From NCBI GenBank assembly GCA_030452365.1, contig JAKDMK010000002.1, forward strand, positions 1 through 25,312: a stretch of 25,312 nt of DNA. The letters run 5' to 3'. Both the position numbers and the translations under genes were made by a program. This DNA comes from Nitrococcus sp. GTDB lineage: Bacteria; Pseudomonadota; Gammaproteobacteria; Nitrococcales; Nitrococcaceae. The notes under the pieces were generated by a model. It searched no databases. It was not told where the DNA came from and worked only from the letters and a program-made list of their open reading frames with translations. This document shows positions 7,458 through 15,429 of the stretch, piece by piece; positions within the stretch are counted from its first letter, which is position 1; every line of letters starts with the position of its first letter.

Positions 7458-8501
7458 GACGGTCGTTGCGTAGGTACCCGGTGGCAGCCGAAAACCAATC
7501 ACGAGTTCGTCCACGGCAGGCCACCACCATGCGAGCTCAGCCACCCGCAGGCGCAACGCGCGACGCTGAGCTTTGACTCCGCACCCGACCAGCAACGCCA
7601 GCAGCTCCGGCATCTCGTCGAACACGGCTTGCTCTAGCGTCTGAACCTCGTCGGTTACCAGCGCTCGGCCCACGCCCGGCAACGGCCCGGTCGGGTGGAT
7701 CGTCTGCTGAGCCAGGCGCTGGGCGAGCCGCGCCGGCGTCTCGTCAGCGGCAGCAAAAATGCCACCGCGGCCGTCGAGAATCATCAGCTCGCCTCCCAAA
7801 GCGCGGTTCCAGGTGCCGGTCTCCACCCGGCGGCGGAGCACCTGATTGAAGCACTGCGCGCGCACCGCCGACAACAACATGCCTTGGACATAGCGTCGAC
7901 GGACCGTCAATTCACCATTGTGCCAAGCGAGAGCCTTGCCCACGTTCCTCCCGCCGTGGCCGAAACGCTGGCTACCGAAGTAGTTAGGCACGCCGTGATA
8001 AGCGATGCGCAGCAGCCGCCGATCCGTCGCGGCGCGGGGTACATATAACCCCCGCAGTCGAATGCGGAAACGGTTGCCGATCAGGGCGCCGACCTGGAGC
8101 TTGCGGCTATGTCGGGACGCACTCAAGATCTCAAGCCCCGGAGCGATCGTCGCTGGCGCCGCGATGGACTTACTACCGGGCTGGTGCACGCCGAGCCACT
8201 GTGTAGTCACGGCGTTACGGTCTTTGCGCTCGGCGTGGCCAACAGCGCGGGGTGATACCCCGAGGCAGCCGGCGAGTCGCCGCGCAGCCTCAGCGGTGGT
8301 AAGGCCGCGTTTGCGTATCTCGACGAGCAGGTGCTCGCCCTGTCCGTCCGGTTGGGTCCGGGGCAACTCTGTGACCTCAAAGTCGTCAGGAACGCTTTTG
8401 ATCAGAGCGCGGCCGAGAGGCGGGCCGTGGGCCGGGAGCGGCCGGGTCTTGAGGCTATTCGTAGGTTTATGATCCACGTCGCTAGACCAGGACACGGCCA
8501 T
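7413..8501 (-). CDS. truD: tRNA pseudouridine(13) synthase TruD
   Basis: Isomerises uridine 13 of tRNA(Glu) to pseudouridine. The 362-residue product carries the TruD motif ERKDRNAVTTQW, with the catalytic Asp at D94, and PNYFGSQRFGHGGRN further on, plus GEHLLVEIRKRGLTT upstream. The residue before RKD is Glu (AERKD) where many relatives have Gly, a mild oddity. ATG 8501 has no clear ribosome binding site and the first ~20 residues are not family-like, so the true start may be slightly inside. It is not beside ispF or umpG, as it often is elsewhere. The thioredoxin-like gene lies 140 bases upstream on the same strand. Confidence 0.92.
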   Translation of the reverse strand: MAVSWSSDVDHKPTNSLKTRPLPAHGPPLGRALIKSVPDDFEVTELPRTQPDGQGEHLLVEIRKRGLTTAEAARRLAGCLGVSPRAVGHAERKDRNAVTTQWLGVHQPGSKSIAAPATIAPGLEILSASRHSRKLQVGALIGNRFRIRLRGLYVPRAATDRRLLRIAYHGVPNYFGSQRFGHGGRNVGKALAWHNGELTVRRRYVQGMLLSAVRAQCFNQVLRRRVETGTWNRALGGELMILDGRGGIFAAADETPARLAQRLAQQTIHPTGPLPGVGRALVTDEVQTLEQAVFDEMPELLALLVGCGVKAQRRALRLRVAELAWWWPAVDELVIGFRLPPGTYATTVLSECFELIEQPGAD

Positions 8502-8643
8502 GGCGGCGAGCTACTCGGCTGTTTGTGCATGGCCGATCGCGACGGAACTGCGCTACCTTCGCAGGAAGAGCTCGAGCAGCTGCGCCGCCATGCTTGAATG
8601 TGCCGGCATCTGCGTACTTAAAGAAAACCATCCCGTTGCCGGC

Positions 8644-9240
8644 TCAGCTCTTCAAGCCGCCGTCGTGATAGTAGTCGGGCTCATGGCCCGGCCTCCATTT
8701 GATATTACTGCCTATGCTGGGATGCTGCGTTTGCGGAATCTCCGTCCCGGCCAACAGCGCATCCGCCGCAGCGCGCAGATCCTCGCCCGTGACCGGATCC
8801 GATTTGTCCGGGCTGCTGGAATCGAATCGTCCCCGGTAGACCAGTCGGCGATCCTGATCAAAGAGGAAGAAATCGGGCGTGCACGCGGCACAGTAGGTTT
8901 CGGCGGCGTCTTGCCTATAGTCGTAGAGATACGGGAACGGATAGCCGGCCTGCTCTTTTTCCTCTTTCATACGCTCCGGACTGTCATCCGGATACTGATC
9001 GACGTCGTTCGCGCTGATCGCGACCATCCCCAGCCCCTTCGCCTGATATTCACGGGCGAAGGCCACCAGACCGTGCTGGATGTGTTTGACATAGGGACAA
9101 TGGTTGCACAGGAACATGACCAGCAACGCTTGGTCGCTCTCGAAATCCTCGAGAGAGACCATGTTGTCATCGGTATCGTCGAGCAAGAAGTCGGGGGCTT
9201 GCGTGCCCAGCGAGAGCATGGTGGATTCGGTCCTCGCCAC
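8644..9240 (-). CDS. Thioredoxin-fold (AhpC/TSA-like) redox protein
   Basis: GTG start at 9240 chosen because GGAGGTGACATT directly precedes it; 198 residues. The peroxiredoxin-like fold shows LGTQAPDFLLDDTDDNMVSL at the start, then a single-cysteine motif CNHCPYVKHI and, later, CAACTPDFFLFD. These are the features of a widespread thioredoxin-family group usually annotated as a redoxin-domain protein. No signal peptide is evident, so it is probably cytoplasmic. It stands downstream of the SigmaE-controlled lipid operon, separated from it by a group II intron relic. An antioxidant role fits the context but is inferred. Confidence 0.85.
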   Translation of the reverse strand: MARTESTMLSLGTQAPDFLLDDTDDNMVSLEDFESDQALLVMFLCNHCPYVKHIQHGLVAFAREYQAKGLGMVAISANDVDQYPDDSPERMKEEKEQAGYPFPYLYDYRQDAAETYCAACTPDFFLFDQDRRLVYRGRFDSSSPDKSDPVTGEDLRAAADALLAGTEIPQTQHPSIGSNIKWRPGHEPDYYHDGGLKS

Positions 9241-9304
9241 AATGTCACCTCCAATTGTCGAGGTTTGGTTTGTAAAGTTGGAATCTATGCATTCGGCGGC
9301 TAAG

Positions 9305-9553
9305 TAGCTCCAACACGAGGGCAAGCCGTTGCTCTGCCGGCTTTACATGAGCCAACACGTAACCGATGTGCTCATGAACCGTCGAATTGAGGCGCTACGG
9401 CCTACAGGATTCTCTTGTCTACGCTTAACATGCCTTGTTCGCCCTCCGTTACTGCGCTACAGGTGCAAGACTCGATACGGGTGGGTGGCTAACCCTTGCC
9501 CGACGGGGACTCTCACCCCGCAAGATGCGCCGAGCCTTGTCGCGATAAGACAT
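9305..9553 (-). mobile_element. Group II intron 5' fragment (domain I region)
   Basis: On the minus strand the sequence reads GCGACAAGG near 9550, then a GGGGTGAGAGTCCCC hairpin, then GGGCAAGGGTTAGCCACCC, then GCGTAGACAAG and AATCCTGTAGGC. This order resembles the 5' ends of bacterial group II introns (GUGYGAC start followed by domain I). There is no reverse transcriptase/maturase gene and no domain V/VI to be seen, so only the beginning survives. The boundaries are approximate. The upstream methyltransferase frame runs into it and ends inside the first hairpin. This identification rests on remembered intron sequences, not a covariance search. Confidence 0.5.
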
Positions 9554-10754
9554 AAAGCCCGACATCGATCGCGCCGGCGCTGAATGCGGCCTCGCAATAG
9601 CAGAGGTAGTACTCCCACAACCGCCTGAAGCTCACCGGGAACCCCATGGCCTCGATTCTTGGCCATGAAGCCAGGAACCGCCGCCGCCATTCGGCCAGGG
9701 TTCGCGCATAGCTCTCGCCAAAGGTCTCGACTGCGGTCAGCGTTAGATGAGCGGCTTCCACCTCTCGCACGATCGAAGTCTTCGCGGGCAGCATGCCGCC
9801 CGGAAAGACGTAGCGCTGGATGAAATCGGTCGAAGAGCGGTAGCTCTCGAAGCGTTTCTCATCGATTGTGATCACCTGAAGTACGGCTTTGCCGCCGGGC
9901 TTTAGCCTATCGCGCACGGTTTGAAAATAGACCGGCCAATAGGCTTCGCCCACGGCCTCCAGCATTTCGATCGATACGATCCGGTCATATTCATCGTCGA
10001 CATCACGATAATCGTTCAGCGCCAGCATGACCTTATCGGCTAGGCCCTCGCGGGCTATCATCTCCCTCGCATAAACAAGTTGCTCGGAGGAGACCGTCAC
10101 TCCAGTGACTTGCGCTCCACGGCGCGCCATTCGGGCAGCCAGAGCCCCCCATCCACAGCCTAATTCGAGGATCCGCTCGCCTCCGCGCAGATGCAGCTGA
10201 TTGATTACCCGCCGCAGCTTGGCCTCCTGGGCCTCTTCGAGCGTCTGGCCCACCCGCTCATAAAGCGCCGAAGAATAAGACATGCTTTCATCCAGCCAGC
10301 AGCGATAGAAGGCATTTCCGAGATCATAGTGGAACGCAATGTTTTGCCGGCTGCCCGCCTTTGTGTTCGCTCTCGAGAGATGGCGCAGGCGGTTCAGAAT
10401 CCGAACCGGGAAGAGACCCGAGATTCTTTGCTCGATCAGCTCGATGTTCTGCGCTGCAAGCTCGATCAGCCCGGCGAGATCGGGGCTGGACCAATCGTCG
10501 TCGACATAGGATTCGGCGAAGCCGAGATCGCCACGGGTGATAAGCCGCCAGATAGCGCGCCAGCGATGGAGCACCAGCGTCGCGCCGGGGCCGGGCTTAC
10601 TCGCGCAATGCTCGATACTCTCGCCGGACGGCATCACGACAGTGATGTGGCCGAAACCTAGCGTCGAAACTAGGTTGCGCAAAAACTGCTCCGCCAAACC
10701 TGCCTCACAACCCACCTGGCTGAGAGCCCTACCGCTGTTACCGTTGCGGACCAT
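9513..10754 (-). CDS. Cyclopropane-fatty-acid-synthase family SAM methyltransferase
   Basis: Transfers a methyl or methylene group from S-adenosylmethionine to the double bond of acyl chains already in phospholipids. The 413-residue product has the N-terminal lipid-binding part (LGFAESYVDDDW, residues 78-88), the family motif FHYDLGNAFYRCWLDESMSYS (141-161, in part), the SAM site ILELGCGWGALA (195-206) and YCEAAFSAGAIDVGLY near the end. The last nine residues (QGSAHLAG and neighbours) come from the adjoining intron-like sequence. It overlaps DUF1365 by 17 bases, with AAGGA before its ATG. In Rhodobacter, SigmaE-dependent CFA-like enzymes (CfaA/UfaM) lead to methylated and furan fatty acids; orthology to these is likely but not proven here. 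Confidence 0.88.
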   Translation of the reverse strand: MVRNGNSGRALSQVGCEAGLAEQFLRNLVSTLGFGHITVVMPSGESIEHCASKPGPGATLVLHRWRAIWRLITRGDLGFAESYVDDDWSSPDLAGLIELAAQNIELIEQRISGLFPVRILNRLRHLSRANTKAGSRQNIAFHYDLGNAFYRCWLDESMSYSSALYERVGQTLEEAQEAKLRRVINQLHLRGGERILELGCGWGALAARMARRGAQVTGVTVSSEQLVYAREMIAREGLADKVMLALNDYRDVDDEYDRIVSIEMLEAVGEAYWPVYFQTVRDRLKPGGKAVLQVITIDEKRFESYRSSTDFIQRYVFPGGMLPAKTSIVREVEAAHLTLTAVETFGESYARTLAEWRRRFLASWPRIEAMGFPVSFRRLWEYYLCYCEAAFSAGAIDVGLYVLSRQGSAHLAG

Positions 10755-11565
10755 GCTTACCGTCCTTCATAAAGACAGCGGCGGGGGCCGGGTATTGCCG
10801 ACCCACCGTAAGAGGCTGCTCGGGCGGCGGTGGCCGGCGTCGCGGGCGAACGCCCTTGAGCCAAAGCAGCATGGCCTCCCAGTGAATGCCGACAATCACC
10901 TTTACGGTCAGCAGTGGATAGCGGTAGAAGACACGAGCAAGTGCCGCATCGGTCAGCGTCTGCCGCTCGGCGCTCAGAGCGGCGAGGATCAATGGCCCCT
11001 TGGCATCGTGGCCGACAATCGAAACCGCGAGGCGTTTGTTCGGCGGTCGGATGGCGAAGGAGTACGCCATGTCCGTGTCGAGGAATGGCGAGACATGGAA
11101 CGACTTGCGGCTTTCCTGACGAATGGTCGCTTGCCGACCTTCCGTGACGGGAATGAGGTAAGTGTGGCGTTGACCGAACGTGTTGTTGACCTCGTAGAGG
11201 ATCGCGGTGAGCGATCCGTTCGTTCGATGACAGAAATAGATGCTGAGCGGATTGAACACGTATCCGAGAATCCGCGGCATGGTGAGAAGCCGGATTGGTC
11301 CGCCAACCTCGACATCCGCATCGCGCAGATGACGCTCCACCTGCTCACGCAAGGAGGTTGCTGAGCCGTCACCGTGATCCCGGTCATGGAAGCTGAAGAT
11401 GTTGAAGCCGTTGTGCGAGAAAAGCCTAAGAGTTCTCGCCAGGTTATCGACCTGGTCGAGATCGAGCAACAGATAGAAGATCCTGTAGCGAAGCTTGTGC
11501 TGTCGCGGTCGCAAACGGCGATGCATGATCCTGCCGACATACAGGGCGGCATGGCCTGCTCTCAT
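10738..11565 (-). CDS. DUF1365 family protein
   Basis: The 275-residue product has the DUF1365 hallmarks: an N-terminal MHRRLRPRQHKLRYRIFYLLLDLD-type segment (read in two parts), YVFNPLSIYFCH in the middle and KSFHVSPFLD with YSFAIRPP afterwards. Biochemical function is unestablished. The family occurs almost always between an FAD oxidoreductase and a CFA-type methyltransferase, so it very probably takes part in modifying phospholipid acyl chains. Its ATG shares one base with the stop codon of the upstream FAD gene (TGATG), and its own end overlaps the methyltransferase, so the three are translationally coupled. Confidence 0.9.
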   Translation of the reverse strand: MRAGHAALYVGRIMHRRLRPRQHKLRYRIFYLLLDLDQVDNLARTLRLFSHNGFNIFSFHDRDHGDGSATSLREQVERHLRDADVEVGGPIRLLTMPRILGYVFNPLSIYFCHRTNGSLTAILYEVNNTFGQRHTYLIPVTEGRQATIRQESRKSFHVSPFLDTDMAYSFAIRPPNKRLAVSIVGHDAKGPLILAALSAERQTLTDAALARVFYRYPLLTVKVIVGIHWEAMLLWLKGVRPRRRPPPPEQPLTVGRQYPAPAAVFMKDGKHGPQR

Positions 11566-12917
11566 CAGGCAGCCTCCGTATCGGCTGCTGTCGTGGCAAG
11601 TTCATGGACGTGAATGCGGCCGGATTCGTCCGCGACGGTCCATGGCCGCCGGGTGTCGCCGAGGGCCTCAGCGACCGCCAGGCCGGCCTGCAGGCCGTCC
11701 TCATGGAAGCCGGCACCGAAATAGGACCCGCAGAACCAAGTATTGCCCATGCCTTGCAGCGACCAAAGCTCCTCCTGCGCGGCCATCGCGGAGGTATTGA
11801 AGCTGGGATGCCGATAGCGCAAACGCCTGACAATCCTCCCGTCACGAATGTGCCGATGCGGGTTGAGCGTGACGTAAAGCGGCGTCGCCTCGTCAATCCC
11901 CTGCAATCGGTTCATCCAGTAGGTCACCGCCAGTTGCTTACCGTCGCCGGCGCCGCAGGACAGGTAGTTCCAGCTTGACCACACCTTGCGCCGGCTTGGC
12001 ATCAGGTTTGGGTCCGAGTGAAGCACGGCGTCGTTGTCGACATAGCGGAAAGCTCCAAGCACCCGCCGTTCATCCGCGCTCGCATCGGCGAGCATACGTA
12101 ACGCCTGATCGGCATGGGTTGCGATCACGACGTGATCGAAATGGCGCGGACAGCCGCCGGCTTGGCTCGAGACCTCGACGCCATTGGAGTGGCGCCGTAT
12201 CGCTTCAATGGGTTGGCCGGAGAGAATTCGAGGGATGGCTTCGGCCATGCGCTGCACATAGGCGCGGCTGCCGCCATCGACGGTGCGCCAAATTGGGCGC
12301 CCGGACAGCTTGAGAAGGCCATGGGTTTGGCAGAAGCGAATGAACCCCGCGGCCGGATAACTCCCGATCTCGGCCGCGGGTGTCGACCAGATCGCGGCCG
12401 CCATCGGATAGAGATGATCATTGCGGAATGCCGCGCTGTAGCCCGCAGTATCGAGGTAATTGTCCAGCGTTGTGGTCCCCAGCCGCGGCGCGTCGAGCGG
12501 CGCCTCGCGATAGAAACGCACGATATCGCGCAGCATCCGCCAGAAGCGCGGACTAATCACATTACGACCCTGTGCGAACAGCCCTGAGCATCCGGATCCG
12601 GAATATTCGAGCCGACCGTCATCGAGCGAGACCGCAAACGACATCTCGGAGGGCTTCGTGATCACTCCGAGATGGCGAAGCAATGCAGCGAAGTTCGGAT
12701 AGGTTGCGTCGTTGTAAACGATGAACCCGGTATCGACCGCCACGTCGAGGGCTGTCACTGTGTGGCTGTGGCCCCCCAGACGATGCTCGGCCTCGAATAG
12801 CGTCACACGATGGCGTGTGGACAAAAGCCAGGCACACGATAGGCCGGAGATGCCGCTGCCGATGACCGCGATGTCTAGTATCCCGCCTGTGCTCACACTG
12901 CTGCTGTCTCTCCTCAT
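11565..12917 (-). CDS. FAD/NAD(P)-binding oxidoreductase, amine-oxidase/desaturase-like
   Basis: First gene of the leftward lipid operon, 450 residues. ATG 12917 is chosen because GGAGG lies four bases before it. The N-terminus has a dinucleotide-binding loop, IAVIGSGISGLSCAWLL (about residues 16-32), followed by LFEAEHRLGGHSHT, which binds FAD. The C-terminus has the second flavin contact WFCGSYFGAGFHEDGLQAG. The family belongs to the flavin amine oxidase/carotene desaturase superfamily and usually accompanies DUF1365 and CFA-type enzymes. A desaturation or oxidation step on methylated acyl chains, as in furan fatty acid synthesis, is plausible inference. A SigmaE-type promoter lies about 55 bases before the start. 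Confidence 0.88.
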   Translation of the reverse strand: MRRDSSSVSTGGILDIAVIGSGISGLSCAWLLSTRHRVTLFEAEHRLGGHSHTVTALDVAVDTGFIVYNDATYPNFAALLRHLGVITKPSEMSFAVSLDDGRLEYSGSGCSGLFAQGRNVISPRFWRMLRDIVRFYREAPLDAPRLGTTTLDNYLDTAGYSAAFRNDHLYPMAAAIWSTPAAEIGSYPAAGFIRFCQTHGLLKLSGRPIWRTVDGGSRAYVQRMAEAIPRILSGQPIEAIRRHSNGVEVSSQAGGCPRHFDHVVIATHADQALRMLADASADERRVLGAFRYVDNDAVLHSDPNLMPSRRKVWSSWNYLSCGAGDGKQLAVTYWMNRLQGIDEATPLYVTLNPHRHIRDGRIVRRLRYRHPSFNTSAMAAQEELWSLQGMGNTWFCGSYFGAGFHEDGLQAGLAVAEALGDTRRPWTVADESGRIHVHELATTAADTEAA

Positions 12918-12978
12918 CCAGCCTCCGGCCTCGCAAGTCCGCACCGAAGGACTTACCTTCGCAGCTCAACTGATGAGT

Positions 12979-13008
12979 TTTATACGCGACACCTGGATTT
13001 CTGGATCA
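12979..13008 (-). promoter_or_regulatory. SigmaE (ECF11)-type promoter of the FAD-DUF1365-CFA operon
   Basis: On the minus strand TGATCC (13008-13003) and TATAAA (12984-12979) are separated by exactly 18 bases. TGATCC is the -35 element known for Rhodobacter SigmaE. Transcription would begin near 12972, leaving a leader of about 55 bases before the FAD gene start. Confidence 0.75.
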
Positions 13009-13020
13009 CTAAGAGCGAAA

Positions 13021-13050
13021 TGATCCAACCGCCGCGCCTGAGCGTAGAAA
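13021..13050 (+). promoter_or_regulatory. SigmaE (ECF11)-type autoregulatory promoter
   Basis: TGATCC (13021-13026) and TAGAAA (13045-13050) are 18 bases apart, the same layout as the divergent site. The -35 elements form an inverted repeat GGATCA-N12-TGATCC. The -10 element overlaps the AAAGGAG ribosome binding site of the sigma gene, so transcription would start at about 13057, right at its ATG. Confidence 0.7.
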
Positions 13051-13056
13051 GGAGCG

Positions 13057-13710
13057 ATGACTGTTGCAGAGCCCAATTGCGGAGAAGAGCGCACACGCGG
13101 TGACCCGTCGACTGCGAGGATCGGTCCCTTGAGGCCAGTGAGGCACAGCGAGGCTTCGCCATCAGCGGACGAGCTCGTCCGCTTATTGCGGGCTGTTGCG
13201 GCGGAGCGCGACCGTAGCGCGTTTGGCGAGCTATTCGCCTATTTCGCGCCGCGCGTGACGGCGTTCCTCGCGCGTTCGGGCCTGCCGGACATCATCGCCG
13301 AAGAGGTGACGCAGGAGACCATGCTGGCTATGTGGCGAAAGGCCTCGTACTTCAATCCGCAGCGTGCTGGCGTGTCGACCTGGGTCTTCACAATCGCCCG
13401 CAATCAGCGCATCGACCGCATGCGGCGCGAGCATGGGCAAGTGGCTGACGGTTGGTTCGATCGAAGCGAGGAAACAGAGGCACCGTCCCTGACCGAGAAC
13501 ATTGCCATTGCGGCTGAGCGCGAGCAGCGGGTACGCACCGCACTCGACGCCCTGCCGAGCGAACAGGCTGCGATCGTTCGCCTCTCATTCTTCGCGGAGA
13601 GACCGCACCGCGACATCGCGCGCGAGCTTGGAATTCCGTTGGGAACCGCCAAATCGCGGATCAGGCTCGCATTGAGCCGATTGCGAGCCCTGCTGGACGG
13701 TGATACATGA
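13057..13710 (+). CDS. rpoE: ECF sigma factor, RpoE/SigE of the ChrR type (ECF11)
   Basis: Directs RNA polymerase to stress promoters when released by ChrR. The 217-residue product shows sigma region 2 at about 55-125 (FGELFAYFAPRVTAFL, EEVTQETMLAMWRKA, STWVFTIARNQRIDRMRRE) and region 4 at about 160-212 (DALPSEQAAIVRLSFF, HRDIARELGIPLGTAKSRI). The stop overlaps the next ATG as ATGA, so it is coupled to the anti-sigma gene. The first ~35 residues are longer than in relatives. The predicted promoter lies on top of the AAAGGAG before ATG 13057, so either the message is leaderless or another start is used, for example GTG 13138. Confidence 0.92.
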   Translation: MTVAEPNCGEERTRGDPSTARIGPLRPVRHSEASPSADELVRLLRAVAAERDRSAFGELFAYFAPRVTAFLARSGLPDIIAEEVTQETMLAMWRKASYFNPQRAGVSTWVFTIARNQRIDRMRREHGQVADGWFDRSEETEAPSLTENIAIAAEREQRVRTALDALPSEQAAIVRLSFFAERPHRDIARELGIPLGTAKSRIRLALSRLRALLDGDT

Positions 13711-14360
13711 CGGTCAATCATCACCCGAGCAATGAGACGCTGCTGCACTTTGCGGCAGGGACGTTGAGCGCGGGACCGGCGGTCGTGATCGCCGCGCACC
13801 TCGAGCAGTGCGAGCTCTGCCGGTTACGGGTCGTTGACTTTGAGTCGATCGGCGGCATGGTCCTCGACGACATGCCACCCACGCGTTTGGCGACGGACGC
13901 ATTTGCGCGCACGCTCAAGCGACTCGATGAGACTACTGCCTCGTCAACGGAAGGACCGATCATCGCCGAACGCCACGCCGCTGTCGGTATTCCGCTACCG
14001 GCCGTCTTGCGGCACTGCAGGGTTGGGCGATGGCGCTGGCTAGGGCCGGGTTTCAGATGGAGCAAGGTTACGATTCCGGAAAGTCCTGATGCCAAAGTCA
14101 TGCTGCTTAAGGCGAGAGCCGGCTTGCGGTTGCCAGCGCACGGACACACGGGCATGGAATACATGCAGATTCTATCCGGGTCTCTGCATGACGACCGTGG
14201 CCAATACGGTCCGGGCGATCTCGACGAAGCGGACGTCAATGTCGAACATCAGCCCGTCGTCGATACGCAATCGGAATGTGTTTGCCTTGCCGCGCTGGAG
14301 GGCGACACTCGGCTTCACGGGCTGCTCGGTCGGTTGCTGTGGCCGGTGGTGGGCTTCTGA
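13707..14360 (+). CDS. chrR: ChrR-type zinc anti-sigma factor with cupin domain
   Basis: Holds the sigma factor inactive and releases it upon singlet oxygen or organic peroxide stress. In the 217-residue product the N-terminal zinc anti-sigma domain has H6, H31, C35 and C38 (HLEQCELC), the same positions I recall for Rhodobacter sphaeroides ChrR. The C-terminal cupin domain has H145, H147, E151 (AHGHTGMEYMQILSGS) and H181, each shifted by four from the known ligands H141, H143, E147 and H177. Cysteines C191 and C193 parallel C187 and C189. All key residues are present, so it should be functional. After the stop, 14361-14592 has no recognisable gene. Confidence 0.94.
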   Translation: MTVNHHPSNETLLHFAAGTLSAGPAVVIAAHLEQCELCRLRVVDFESIGGMVLDDMPPTRLATDAFARTLKRLDETTASSTEGPIIAERHAAVGIPLPAVLRHCRVGRWRWLGPGFRWSKVTIPESPDAKVMLLKARAGLRLPAHGHTGMEYMQILSGSLHDDRGQYGPGDLDEADVNVEHQPVVDTQSECVCLAALEGDTRLHGLLGRLLWPVVGF

Positions 14361-14592
14361 GCGGGTTAGCCGATGCGCGATACAGACAGCACCGCGCGGG
14401 AAAGCGTGAACGCGTGTCGTCCGTGACAATCCTGTCCGCCACCGTCCTGCTGAGGAGCCATTATCTCTTTGTCGGCGCAGCAGTGGCGAAGCCCGGCCTC
14501 TTGAATTCCATTGCCGACCACCGGACTTATCCTTCGCTGAGGTTTGCGGGCTTTCTCGAAGACGCCGCTCAGTAATTGTCGGGAGATACCGG

Positions 14593-15429
14593 ATGACGCT
14601 GATGGCGTTGATCATCCTTCTTGTGGTTGCCTTATCCACGATCATGGCCTTTGTCTGGCTTGTCGTCTTTCGAGCCGGACGCTCGGGGTGGGTAGACGCC
14701 ATCTGGACGTTTGCCGTTGGAGCCGGCGGGATTGCTGCCTCGCTCGCCCCAGTCGGTCAGAGCCATGACATCAGCACGCGTCAATGGCTGGTCGCAGCGC
14801 TGGTCGCAGTCTGGTCCTTGCGGCTTGGTCTGCATATCGCTGCCCGAACAATTCGGGACGGCGAGGATCCACGTTACCGCTGGTTGCGGCTGCAATGGGG
14901 CGAGGATTTCAGACGCCGGCTGTTTTGGTTTCTGCAGATCCAGGCGGCGGCGGCGCTACTACTTATCCTGTCCATTATGAGCGCCGCGCGCCGACCGGCG
15001 CCAGGGCTGGGACTCGGCGATCTGCTTGGCCTGGTCATCTTCTCCGTCGCCGTCATCGGTGCAACCCTGGCAGACCGGCAGCTTTCGCGCTTCGGCGCCG
15101 ACCCCGATAACAAGGGCAAAGTTTACGCTGCCGGGCTGTGGCGCTTTTCACGCCACCCGAACTATTTCTTCGAGTGGCTTGGTTGGGTGGCCTATGCGGC
15201 AATCGCAATCGATCTTGGCGGTTCCTATCTCTGGGGTTGGTTCGCGCTGGCGGGCCCCCTCCTCATGTATTGGCTCCTCGTCCACGTCTCCGGTATCCCA
15301 CCGCTCGAGGCGCATATGCTGCGCTCGCGTGGCGATCGGTTTCGCGACTACCAGCAGCGCGTAAATACCTTCTGGCCAGGCCCGCCCACGGAATCGCTAT
15401 CCGACAATGGGGCGGGGGGCTCGCGATGA
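14593..15429 (+). CDS. DUF1295 membrane protein (steroid 5-alpha-reductase-like)
   Basis: A 278-residue polytopic membrane protein with several hydrophobic helices. The C-terminal part has the DUF1295/ICMT-like signature: AAGLWRFSRHPNYFFEWLGWVAYA followed by PPLEAHMLRSRGDRFRDYQQRVNTF, read in pieces. The superfamily includes lipid reductases and methyltransferases that act on membrane-embedded substrates using NADPH or SAM. GGGAG precedes ATG 14593 by seven bases. The stop overlaps the following methyltransferase start as ATGA. DUF1295 genes are common in SigmaE-ChrR/CFA clusters; an acyl-chain reductase role is inference. Confidence 0.88.
   Translation: MTLMALIILLVVALSTIMAFVWLVVFRAGRSGWVDAIWTFAVGAGGIAASLAPVGQSHDISTRQWLVAALVAVWSLRLGLHIAARTIRDGEDPRYRWLRLQWGEDFRRRLFWFLQIQAAAALLLILSIMSAARRPAPGLGLGDLLGLVIFSVAVIGATLADRQLSRFGADPDNKGKVYAAGLWRFSRHPNYFFEWLGWVAYAAIAIDLGGSYLWGWFALAGPLLMYWLLVHVSGIPPLEAHMLRSRGDRFRDYQQRVNTFWPGPPTESLSDNGAGGSR

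Noticed and set aside
8500..9303. A 267-codon open frame on the plus strand
   Set aside because: It is antisense to the thioredoxin-like gene, whose motifs and ribosome binding site are clear; no independent support.
15138..15425. Upstream extension of the second methyltransferase
   Set aside because: The extra 96 codons lie inside DUF1295 in another frame; the ATGA overlap at 15426 and family length fix the start.
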